A DNA stretch of 6,540 nucleotides from JBPCRW01 sp050996405 (GTDB lineage: Bacteria; Acidobacteriota; Blastocatellia; Pyrinomonadales; Pyrinomonadaceae). This document shows, piece after piece, positions 1 to 6,070 of this stretch. Every line of letters starts with the position of its first letter. The first letter of the stretch is position 1. The DNA lies in contig JBPCRW010000185.1 of assembly GCA_050996405.1 (NCBI GenBank), positions 1-6,540 of the forward strand. The letters run 5' to 3'. The notes beneath the pieces are model-generated. The model did no database searches, was not told where the DNA came from, and was given only the letters and a program-made list of their open reading frames with translations. Position numbers and translations under genes: made by a program.

Positions 1-14
1 AAGGGGATAAAACA

Positions 15-1706
15 ATGATTGGGAAAATAATCGGGAATTATAAAATCGAACAAAAATTGGGCGAAGGCGGAATGGGCGCGGTTTATAAAGGCGTTGATAC
101 GATGCTCGACCGCGAAGTGGCGATTAAGGCTCTGCGACCGGAATTAGCTTCGCAGACTTCAATCGTCGAACGATTTCGCTCGGAAGCCGTCACTTTAGCA
201 AAACTTCAGCATCCGAATATCGCCACGCTTTACTCTCTGTTTCGTCAAGGCGACGAGCTTTATATGGTTTTGGAATTTGTGCGCGGCGAAACGCTTGAGC
301 GCGTTTTGCAAAGACGCGGCGCGCTGCCCGCATCGGAAGTCATTCCGGTTTTCTCGCAAATTCTGGACGGCATCAATCACGCGCACGAATTCGGCATCGT
401 TCACCGCGACATCAAACCGGCGAATATGATGCTGACCGAAAACGGCAAATTGAAAGTTCTCGATTTCGGCATCGCCAGACTTTTGGGCAGCGCGCGAATG
501 ACGCGGGCGGGAAACATCATCGGAACACTCGAATATATGGCTCCCGAGCAGGTCAAAGGTTTAGAGACCGACGCGCGTTCGGACATTTACGCGCTCGGCA
601 TGCTGCTTTACGAAATGTTGACGGGCAGAACGCCGTTTGTGTCGGAAAACGAGTTCGAGTTGATGAAACTGCAAACCGAAGCGATGCCGCCCGCGCCTCG
701 TCAAATCAATCCGTCGATTCCCGAAGAAGTCGAAGCCGCGATTATGCGGGCGATTCAAAAAAATCCCGACGAGCGTTTTCAAACCGCCGGAGAATTCAGA
801 GAAGTGTTGCTCGATGCCGGTTTTGCCGCGCACGGTTCGATGCGCCGCAGCACGGGTTCGCATAAACCGGAAACCGCTCGCCGCCCGTCGCAGCCGCCGG
901 TTTCGCAGCCTGAAACGGACAAAACCGCCGTGCTTGACGAAGATTCAAAAAGAAATCTTTTGAGCAGTAGTCCTGTTTCGGAGGAGACTTTATCTACGGC
1001 GGTTTTACCTACAAATGAAATCAAGGAAACCCGTCTGGACGGAGGAAGCGCGGAGCAGTCTTTTCAACCGATGATTCCGGCGATAAAAGGAACGCGGCTC
1101 GGCGATTCCGGCGGTTCAAATTCTCAAGAAACTTCTTTTTTAAATGACGAACCGCGAAAATCATTTTTCGATAATTTGACTTGGATTCATTATGCCGGAG
1201 CGAGTTTTGTCGCCGTGATGTTTTTGGGTTTGCTGGTAGTTATTCCATTATTTATTTGGGGCGGAAGCGGAGGCTCTGTAAAAAAATCGGAAGTTAATAC
1301 CAATACTAATGTCGAGAGCAGCAAACAAAATCCGCAAATCGTGGTAGTTCCAAATCAGCCTGCAAACGTTTCGCCGTCTCGAATTACTGAAGACGATTCG
1401 CCCCTGAACAATCCGCAGAGGACAAGTTCAAATTCGATGGCGAACAGTCCTTCAATGAATGCAAAATCAAATTCGAGCTCGATGTCTCACACCGCGCCAT
1501 CTTCGCCCACTGAAGTTGCGGAGAAGCCGAAAAATGAGCCGAAACAAAATAAAACAACGACAAAACAAGAACCGCAGCCGCGAGAAAATGCGCCGCAGCC
1601 GCGCCGCAATGAACGAGCGGCAAATCCGCAGCCGCGAGACAGCGCGCCGCCGAAAAGCAGCGATGCGGACGAAAAGCTCAGGGAGAAAAGACTGACAGAT
1701 CATTAA
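15..1706 (+). CDS. Transmembrane Hanks-type serine/threonine protein kinase
   Basis: This protein transfers phosphate from ATP to Ser/Thr of target proteins from the cytoplasmic face of the inner membrane. The kinase domain spans about residues 9-268. Visible landmarks are the glycine loop GEGGMG (16-21), VAIK with K38, the helix-C Glu E57, HRDIKPAN (130-137, catalytic D132, an RD kinase), DFG (150-152), an activation loop with T163 and T171, APE (176-178) and SDIYALG (189-195). All catalytic residues are intact. A linker (about 270-390) precedes one hydrophobic helix (about 394-415), then a 147-residue tail rich in N, S, Q, K and P. No PASTA, WD40, TPR or other sensor domain is visible there. 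The ATG follows AAGGGG (1-6) by 8 bases. The next gene is 93 bases downstream on the same strand. Family assignment is very secure; substrates and signal are unknown. It resembles the PknB class, but no specific symbol is justified. Confidence 0.96.
   Translation: MIGKIIGNYKIEQKLGEGGMGAVYKGVDTMLDREVAIKALRPELASQTSIVERFRSEAVTLAKLQHPNIATLYSLFRQGDELYMVLEFVRGETLERVLQRRGALPASEVIPVFSQILDGINHAHEFGIVHRDIKPANMMLTENGKLKVLDFGIARLLGSARMTRAGNIIGTLEYMAPEQVKGLETDARSDIYALGMLLYEMLTGRTPFVSENEFELMKLQTEAMPPAPRQINPSIPEEVEAAIMRAIQKNPDERFQTAGEFREVLLDAGFAAHGSMRRSTGSHKPETARRPSQPPVSQPETDKTAVLDEDSKRNLLSSSPVSEETLSTAVLPTNEIKETRLDGGSAEQSFQPMIPAIKGTRLGDSGGSNSQETSFLNDEPRKSFFDNLTWIHYAGASFVAVMFLGLLVVIPLFIWGGSGGSVKKSEVNTNTNVESSKQNPQIVVVPNQPANVSPSRITEDDSPLNNPQRTSSNSMANSPSMNAKSNSSSMSHTAPSSPTEVAEKPKNEPKQNKTTTKQEPQPRENAPQPRRNERAANPQPRDSAPPKSSDADEKLREKRLTDH
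1572..1637 (+). repeat. PQPR-encoding short repeat in kinase tail
   Basis: Three copies of a Pro-Gln-Pro-Arg tetrapeptide occur at kinase residues 520-523, 527-530 and 538-541, encoded by near-identical CCGCAGCCGCG stretches. They lie in the low-complexity extracytoplasmic tail. The spacing is irregular (7 and 11 residues), so this looks like slippage-prone low-complexity sequence rather than a folded repeat domain. Confidence 0.6.
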
Positions 1707-1786
1707 AGCCGTTGTTTTGGACACTTTTTTTAGACGAACGCGAACTATGGGAATTTATTCAAAACTTTTTAAGACAAAATGTCTGC

Positions 1787-1793
1787 AAGGGAG
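1787..1793 (+). promoter_or_regulatory. Ribosome binding site deciding the TPR gene start
   Basis: AAGGGAG lies 6 bases before the ATG at 1800. The same frame has earlier ATGs at 1779 and 1794. The first lies upstream of this site with only weak AAGA before it, and the second touches the site with no spacing. The site therefore favours initiation at 1800. Confidence 0.7.
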
Positions 1794-1799
1794 ATGACT

Positions 1800-3833
1800 A
1801 TGTTAAGCAATATCTTAAATACTTTGACGAACTTACACATCACGAAAAAAACCGCGCCTTTGTTTCCGGCAAAAATTGCGGCGAACACCGATTTGTTTTT
1901 CAGATTGGCGGTTAAATTCGTTTTCGGAATCGCGCTGGCAAGTTTTTTCTGGACTTTTCCTTTGACAACTTTTGCCCAGCGAAAACGGGTTCGCCGCCCC
2001 GCCGCGCGCAACACCGTCGCTAAAGCCGAAGATAGTCCCGCGAAAAAGGCGACTGATGAAGCGTTTGCCTTATTCGACCAAAATACTAACGATTCGCTGC
2101 AAGCGGCATTAGTTAAATTCGACGAAGCGCGGCAACTATACCGGCAAGCGGGTGACAAAAAAGGCGAAGCGGATTCGGTGACGTATCTCGGCAGAACCTA
2201 TCGCAAGCTCGGCAACGGCACGGAAACCTTCAATAAATATAAAGAAGCGGTTGCCATTTATCACGATAGTAATGACAAAAAAGGCGAAGCCAGCGCGCTT
2301 AATAACATCGGCGCGCTTGCCAGAGATTTAAGCCGATTTAGCGACGCGATAGATTATTATCAGGCGGCTTTGCCGCTTCAGCGCGAAACTAATAACAAAT
2401 ACGGCGAAGCCGCGACTTTAACGGGTCTCGGCGAAAGCTACGGCGGTTCAAGACAATCGGCTGACGCGCTCAAATATCTCAATCAGGCGATGGCGATATG
2501 GAAAACTCTCGATTCAAAAAAGGACGAGGTAGACGCGCAGATTGCCCTTGCCGGTGTGAATTCGCTCTCGGCTGAAACGCGCGCGCAGGCTCTCCCGCTT
2601 TATGAACAGGCATTGTCAATCACCCGGCAGCTTAAAATGCCGTTGCTGGAAAGCCGCGTTTTAGACAATCTTGCCGATTTTTATGATAACTCGGGAGAAA
2701 AACAAAAAGCAGTAGAGTATTACAAAAACGCTCTGGCGGTTTGTCAGAGAGCTTCGTCAGACCAGAACGCGCCGTCTGCGACCGCCGTCATATCAGACCA
2801 TCTCGGTTTTTTATATTACCGGATGGCTGATAGGGAAAACGCGATGAATTATCTGATGTCGGCGGCAATCATAGCGCAAGAGAAAGGTTATGACTCGATT
2901 AAGCAATATATTTTCGGCAATTCCGGCGAAATTTATTTATCGTCGAACGATCTGCCGAGAGCGACTAATTTTTTTAATCAAGGCTTGTCGCTCGCGCAGA
3001 AATTAGGTGATAAACGCGCCGCTGCTTATAACTTAATCGGTCTGGGAAACGTCAATCTAAATAATAATCATTCGTCGGAAGCACTCGGATTTTTCAACCA
3101 GGCATTTCCGCTCTCTAATGATTACATAATGCAGAGCCGCGCTCTTGCCGGCATCATCCGCGCGCAAACTCTTTTGGGCAACAGCGATGCCGCGCTGCAA
3201 GCCGTCAACCAAGGGCTTAAATTAAAAGTCAACGACGGTAATTTTGAATCGCAGGCGGTTCTCGCCAACGCCATTGCCTTCGGACATCTTCGCTTCGATA
3301 CGCCGCAAAATTCCGTGCAGGTTTATAACCAAGCCATCACCATCTCGAATAATTACGGTTATAAACTCGGCACGGCAAATTCGCTTTTCGGTCTCGGTAT
3401 GGCTTATGAGAAAACGAACGATTATCAAAAAGCTCTCGAAGCCTTTAATCAGGCACTTCCGGTTTGGCGGCAAATGAAAAACTCGGCTGCCGAAGCGACG
3501 ATTTTACTGGAAATCGGAAATGTGAATCTCACTCTGAATCAACCGCAAGCTGCGGTGGAGGCATATAACCAGCTTTTGCCGATTGTCCAAAATACCGATA
3601 ACCAAAATTACCGCGCCATAGCGTTGAACAATATCGGGCTGGCGAATTTCAGAATGGGCGACAACGCTAAAGCCATCGAATACTACAATCAGGCTTTACC
3701 GTTGTATGAAAGTTTGGACAGCACTCAGGGACAATTTCAAACGCTGTCCAATCTCTCGCTCGCCTACGAGAAAATGGGCGACAAAAAAAATGCCAAAGAA
3801 TATAAGAAAAAGGCTGAGAAGTTTAAAAAATAA
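1800..3833 (+). CDS. Exported tetratricopeptide-repeat protein (about 15 TPR units)
   Basis: This 677-residue protein is almost entirely TPR, a helix-turn-helix scaffold for protein-protein contacts. A hydrophobic segment (about 33-52) ends in TTFAQ, suggesting signal peptidase cleavage after A59 and export. The n-region is unusually long (about 32 residues) and carries K and R. After a basic linker, 40-residue units run from about 84 to 675, with typical signatures such as GEASALNNIG (162-171), AIDYYQAALPL (183-193) and AIALNNIGLANFRMGDNAKA (606-625). The pattern matches the TPR half of acidobacterial TPR-CHAT proteins, but the chain ends in a Lys-rich helix with no CHAT protease or other enzymatic domain. 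Function is probably scaffolding in the periplasm or at the cell surface; the partner is unknown. It sits between a kinase gene and a membrane-protein gene 21 bases downstream. The call of TPR is secure; export is likely. Confidence 0.93.
   Translation: MLSNILNTLTNLHITKKTAPLFPAKIAANTDLFFRLAVKFVFGIALASFFWTFPLTTFAQRKRVRRPAARNTVAKAEDSPAKKATDEAFALFDQNTNDSLQAALVKFDEARQLYRQAGDKKGEADSVTYLGRTYRKLGNGTETFNKYKEAVAIYHDSNDKKGEASALNNIGALARDLSRFSDAIDYYQAALPLQRETNNKYGEAATLTGLGESYGGSRQSADALKYLNQAMAIWKTLDSKKDEVDAQIALAGVNSLSAETRAQALPLYEQALSITRQLKMPLLESRVLDNLADFYDNSGEKQKAVEYYKNALAVCQRASSDQNAPSATAVISDHLGFLYYRMADRENAMNYLMSAAIIAQEKGYDSIKQYIFGNSGEIYLSSNDLPRATNFFNQGLSLAQKLGDKRAAAYNLIGLGNVNLNNNHSSEALGFFNQAFPLSNDYIMQSRALAGIIRAQTLLGNSDAALQAVNQGLKLKVNDGNFESQAVLANAIAFGHLRFDTPQNSVQVYNQAITISNNYGYKLGTANSLFGLGMAYEKTNDYQKALEAFNQALPVWRQMKNSAAEATILLEIGNVNLTLNQPQAAVEAYNQLLPIVQNTDNQNYRAIALNNIGLANFRMGDNAKAIEYYNQALPLYESLDSTQGQFQTLSNLSLAYEKMGDKKNAKEYKKKAEKFKK
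2153..2290 (+). repeat. Exact 18-base repeat at one TPR unit spacing
   Basis: TGACAAAAAAGGCGAAGC occurs at 2153-2170 and identically at 2273-2290, exactly 120 bases (40 codons) apart. A 15/18 match follows at 2393-2410, again 120 bases on. It encodes the DKKGEA inter-repeat turn. This is internal to the TPR gene and indicates an origin by unit duplication with precise 40-codon phase. Confidence 0.85.
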
Positions 3834-3854
3834 CGTTTCGGGAGAAAAAATTTA

Positions 3855-4274
3855 ATGGATAAGTATTGTCAAAATTGTCATCAACCAAATCCGCCGGACG
3901 CGCTCTTTTGCCGCAGTTGCGCCGCGCCACTTTCGCAAGGCGCGAACGCCGGACAATATGCGAATCAGCAATGGAATCCGCAAAATCAAGCGGCGCAAAA
4001 TTTCGCGCAAACCGCGCCCGACAAAGCGAGCGGGCGCGCCGTCGCCGCTCTGGTTTTGACCATTTGCGCTTTCTGCTGCGCTTTTTTTACGGGCATTCCG
4101 GCGGCGATTCTCGGTTGGATGGAAATCAACGACATCAAAGCCGGAAATTCGTCGCCGAAGGGAATGAGGATGGCGCAAATCGGTTTGTGGGGCGGCATCG
4201 CTCTTTCTATTCTGGGCGCGATTGGCTGGGTTTTAATGTTTTTGTTCGGAATGGTCGGAGGCAGAGGATATTGA
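3855..4274 (+). CDS. Zinc-ribbon membrane protein, DUF4190-like
   Basis: This is a 139-residue protein. The N-terminus carries a zinc ribbon with Cys at 5, 8, 19 and 22 (CxxC-x10-CxxC), expected to bind one Zn ion in the cytoplasm. A Gln/Asn-rich linker (about 30-58) leads to two hydrophobic segments (about 62-87 and 106-133). Between them is the polar turn EINDIKAGNSSPKGMRMAQIG, typical of DUF4190-like small membrane domains. The family has no established function; zinc ribbons fused to such domains are common in bacteria. The start follows GGGAG (3840-3844) by 10 bases. The gene begins 21 bases after the TPR stop, so the two are probably co-transcribed. A reading frame shifted by two bases also stays open over the same DNA, but it lacks these motifs and is a shadow. 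Domain call is good; role unknown. Confidence 0.88.
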   Translation: MDKYCQNCHQPNPPDALFCRSCAAPLSQGANAGQYANQQWNPQNQAAQNFAQTAPDKASGRAVAALVLTICAFCCAFFTGIPAAILGWMEINDIKAGNSSPKGMRMAQIGLWGGIALSILGAIGWVLMFLFGMVGGRGY

Positions 4275-4293
4275 ACTGTGCCGAATAAAAATT

Positions 4294-4315
4294 TTCGGGC
4301 GGCTCGTTTCCCGAA
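4294..4315. other. Weak 6-bp hairpin between genes
   Basis: TTCGGG (4294-4299) can pair with CCCGAA (4310-4315) around a 10-base loop, 20 bases after the zinc-ribbon gene stop. The following sequence (TCTAGACAAG) has no T-run, so it is not a good intrinsic terminator. It might be a weak mRNA-stabilising stem or chance. Confidence 0.3.
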
Positions 4316-4349
4316 TCTAGACAAGAATTTTGGATGTTTTTATAAAATC

Positions 4350-4355
4350 AGGAGG
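4350..4355 (+). promoter_or_regulatory. Ribosome binding site deciding the start at 4360
   Basis: A full AGGAGG lies 4 bases before ATG 4360. An in-frame TTG at 4330 would give 10 more residues, but has no such site and would place this AGGAGG inside the coding region. The start at 4360 also gives a clean Lys-containing signal peptide. Confidence 0.85.
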
Positions 4356-4359
4356 AAAT

Positions 4360-4959
4360 ATGAATAAATCTTACTTTTTAACCGGACGATGTTTTGCTGT
4401 ATTGCTGCTCATCGCCCTTGCTAATTTTTTCGTTCAGCCAATGTGTTTTGCATTGTCATCAGCCCCGTTTGTGAATCGGCAGGAAGAAGCAACTTTGCCG
4501 GACGGAACGGAATTTACCGTCGAAACGACGGAAGAAATTTCCAGTAAAACTGTGGTCGAAGGCGACCCGCTAACCTTTAAAGTTAGAGACGACGTAACGA
4601 TTGACGGCAAAGTGGTAATTGCCAAAGGCGCGATTGCCAAAGGCGTTGTTTCCAACTCCGAGAAAAGCGGGCGGTTGGGCAAAGGCGGAAAATTGGGTAT
4701 CCGTATCGAATCGACGACTACGGTTGACGGACAGAAAATTCGATTGCGGGCTTCAAAAGGAGGCGAAGGCGACGATAAAACCGCAACCACCGTCGCGCTG
4801 GTCGTGTTGTTCGGTCCGCTGGGTTTTCTTAAAAAAGGCAGTGACGCAAAAATCAAATCGGGAACGGAAATAAAAGTCTATACCGATGAACAGGTCAGAG
4901 TTAGGACTGGTTCATCTAAAACAGGGCTGCCGCCTATAAATCACGTAATTATATGGTAG
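4360..4959 (+). CDS. Exported beta-rich protein, uncharacterised acidobacterial-type family
   Basis: The product is 199 residues. The N-terminus (MNKSYFLTGR, then a hydrophobic run at about 11-25) is a signal peptide; cleavage is plausible after A31 (CFA) or A35 (SSA). The mature part alternates polar and hydrophobic residues as in beta strands: LPDGTEFTVETTEEISS (46-62), a VEGDPLTFKVRDDV segment (66-79), IDGKVVIAKGAIAKGVV (81-97), a Gly-rich turn LGKGGKLGI (106-114), then VDGQKIRLRASKGG. A hydrophobic, Gly-containing patch (about 142-157) interrupts it before a closing IKSGTEIKVYTDE strand pair. I recognise the general layout (a 'G-T-x-F/V', then 'V-I-x-K-G-A-x-A-x-G-x-V', then a G-K-L turn) from unannotated acidobacterial secreted proteins, but know no function. 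It may be an outer-surface or periplasmic beta-sandwich. It lies in a co-directional run 85 bases after the zinc-ribbon gene. Confidence 0.82.
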   Translation: MNKSYFLTGRCFAVLLLIALANFFVQPMCFALSSAPFVNRQEEATLPDGTEFTVETTEEISSKTVVEGDPLTFKVRDDVTIDGKVVIAKGAIAKGVVSNSEKSGRLGKGGKLGIRIESTTTVDGQKIRLRASKGGEGDDKTATTVALVVLFGPLGFLKKGSDAKIKSGTEIKVYTDEQVRVRTGSSKTGLPPINHVIIW

Positions 4960-4973
4960 CGGCTTAATCATTA

Positions 4974-5023
4974 GATAGCGGAACTTTAGCCACATTCAAC
5001 TGAAAATCGCTATCAGCAGTTGA
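4974..5023 (+). promoter_or_regulatory. Two interlocked 7-bp inverted repeats in a 5' leader
   Basis: GATAGCG (4974-4980) is perfectly complementary to CGCTATC (5008-5014), and TCAACTG (4996-5002) to CAGTTGA (5017-5023). Each pair has one arm inside the loop of the other, which is the order of an H-type pseudoknot. With only 2 bases between 5014 and 5017, simultaneous folding may be strained, so two mutually exclusive hairpins are an alternative. The element ends 42 bases before the AGGAGG (5065-5070) of the next gene. It matches no riboswitch or leader family I know. There is no T-run, so it is not an intrinsic terminator. Confidence 0.4.
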
Positions 5024-5074
5024 GCGCAATACGATTTACAGTCGGGTCGAGAAAGCAACAATTTAGGAGGATGT

Positions 5075-5644
5075 ATGAAAAAAATATTATTAGTTGGATT
5101 GGTGATTTGTTTTACTTCAATTTTTTCGTTTGCACAAACGAAATCTTTTTCAGCCATTGATGAGTTTTTAACTAACAATGGCGGCTCTTTTGATAATCGA
5201 GACGAGATAGTAACGCTTTTTAATAAAGAGCGGGTTCGTTTGGGCGGAGACTTTGAAACGGAGCTATGGAAATATCTCGGTAAAGATGTCAGAAAATATT
5301 ACTGGACAAGTGCTTTTTTAGAGGACAAAGATTATTCGCAGGACAAAAAACCGATGCCGAAACTTGCTTATGAAGTAAAACTGCGCGGCACTGAAATTCC
5401 GGTAGATAAAGACGATGTGGAAGGTTTAGGAATGAAAGTTACGCTTCTGCGCGATGCGGCGATTAAATCTTCTCTAGACGGAAACCGCGAGTTGGCAATT
5501 AAATACAAAAAGCGGGCAACGGAAATTATGGAGAAAAATAATCTTGCGGCGATGGGAGTAATCGGCGCGACCACCGAATTTGACCAGTGTATTTACGATA
5601 ATCTTGAAAAAGATACCAGTATGTGCAAAAAAGACGCGCCTTAA
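5075..5644 (+). CDS. Exported protein of unknown function
   Basis: I do not recognise a family. The 189-residue product starts with a textbook signal peptide (MKKILLVGLVICFTSIFSFA, cleavage after A20, leaving Q21). The mature protein is predicted to be mostly helical and charged: a segment with Glu/Lys/Trp (about 28-77, including ELWKYLGKDVRKYYW at 63-77), a central section with alternating short strands (about 97-121), and a long helix (about 122-155) containing DAAIKSSLDGNRELAIKYKK that looks loosely TPR-like. Two cysteines, C172 and C184, lie close to the C-terminus and could form a disulfide in the periplasm. The start is set by AGGAGG (5065-5070) with a 4-base spacer. Codons look more AT-rich than in the kinase gene. 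A paired inverted-repeat leader lies upstream. It is a real gene by signal peptide, RBS and length; the role is unknown. Confidence 0.82.
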   Translation: MKKILLVGLVICFTSIFSFAQTKSFSAIDEFLTNNGGSFDNRDEIVTLFNKERVRLGGDFETELWKYLGKDVRKYYWTSAFLEDKDYSQDKKPMPKLAYEVKLRGTEIPVDKDDVEGLGMKVTLLRDAAIKSSLDGNRELAIKYKKRATEIMEKNNLAAMGVIGATTEFDQCIYDNLEKDTSMCKKDAP

Positions 5645-5852
5645 ACAACAGAAAAATGATTTCAAACTGAATTCATAGGCAGCGCGGTTGGTGAATTACC
5701 AGAACCGGAATATCCAATTATGGTTATAGAACAAGGAGAAGTCCTCGTCCGAAACAGCCTGGAAAACGCCGAAAATGGGTCGTCTGAAAAATCGACATTT
5801 CTTCTTTGTTTTTGCGCTTTACGGCGATGAGCAAAGAACGATAAATAAAGAA
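5645..5852. other. Longest gap: no convincing gene
   Basis: The 220 bases between the stop at 5644 and the ATG at 5865 hold no gene that I can support. The frame of the preceding gene meets TAA (5642) and TGA (5657), then stays open to TGA at 5828; its only ATG (5720) lacks a ribosome binding site. An orphan AAGGAG (5734-5739 region) is not followed by a start codon at usable distance. No terminator with a T-run and no good -35/-10 pair was found. Confidence 0.5.
5685..5707. other. Imperfect hairpin in the intergenic gap
   Basis: CGGTT (5685-5689) pairs with AACCG (5703-5707) and GGT (5690-5692) with ACC (5698-5700), leaving a GAATT loop and a 2-base AG bulge. That gives 8 base pairs in 23 bases, 41 bases after the preceding stop. 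No T-run follows. It could be a 3'-end stabilising stem or chance. Confidence 0.35.
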
Positions 5853-5858
5853 AAGGAG
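5853..5858 (+). promoter_or_regulatory. Ribosome binding site deciding the start at 5865
   Basis: AAGGAG lies 6 bases before ATG 5865. An in-frame ATG at 5775 would add 30 residues but has no recognisable ribosome binding site, and its extra residues are polar and charged with no resemblance to the membrane protein that follows. Confidence 0.75.
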
Positions 5859-5864
5859 ATTTAT

Positions 5865-6032
5865 ATGCTGGTAAAAGTTATTGGCTGGGTAGCACTGATT
5901 ATAGGAATTCTTTCCATCCCGCTTTGTGGCTGGATGGTTATCGACGGAGCTTTCGGCACAGCGAGCAGAATGTTTCTGACCGGTGTGCTGTGCGCGCTCA
6001 GCGGCTGGCGATTGGTGAAAAGGAAATCTTAA
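5865..6032 (+). CDS. Small two-helix membrane protein, 55 residues
   Basis: The product consists of two hydrophobic segments, about residues 4-25 (VIGWVALIIGILSIPL and following) and 34-49 (SRMFLTGVLCALSGWRL), joined by a short loop with Asp (D27), and ends in the basic tail VKRKS. By the positive-inside rule, the C-terminus would be cytoplasmic, giving an inner-membrane hairpin. I know no named family for it. The strong AAGGAG site, the balanced transmembrane pattern and the position 38 bases before the next co-directional gene support a real gene. The only other long frame over this DNA, on the opposite strand, runs through the next gene's signal peptide and has no ribosome binding site of note. 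Function unknown. Confidence 0.72.
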   Translation: MLVKVIGWVALIIGILSIPLCGWMVIDGAFGTASRMFLTGVLCALSGWRLVKRKS

Positions 6033-6070
6033 AAGAAATAAAAATTCAAGATAAACAAAAGGAGAAAAAA

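Noticed and set aside
1724..1731. T-run after the kinase stop as an intrinsic terminator
   Set aside because: There is no GC-rich hairpin directly before the T-run.
1717..1748. TTGGAC as a -35 box with AACTAT as a -10 box before the TPR gene
   Set aside because: The spacing is 20 bases and the -10 matches the consensus at only about half its positions. That is not enough to call a promoter.
1712..1915. A 67-codon + strand frame starting with TTG between the kinase and TPR genes, with a helical-looking start (DERELWEFIQNFLRQN)
   Set aside because: It has no ribosome binding site before the TTG, and more than half of it overlaps the signal-peptide region of the TPR gene in another frame. The TPR gene has clear family support, so this is most likely a shadow.
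3866..4288. A 140-codon + strand frame over the zinc-ribbon gene
   Set aside because: It is very rich in Arg and Ser, as expected from an out-of-frame reading, while the frame at 3855 has the CxxC pairs, two membrane helices and a ribosome binding site.
4294..4315. Hairpin after the zinc-ribbon gene as a terminator
   Set aside because: The stem is only 6 bp with a 10-base loop and is not followed by a T-run. It is kept only as a weak hairpin feature.
4341..4348. TATAAAAT as a -10 promoter box upstream of the gene at 4360
   Set aside because: Transcription would begin at about 4353-4356, inside or after the AGGAGG site, which would remove the ribosome binding site. No matching -35 box is seen either.
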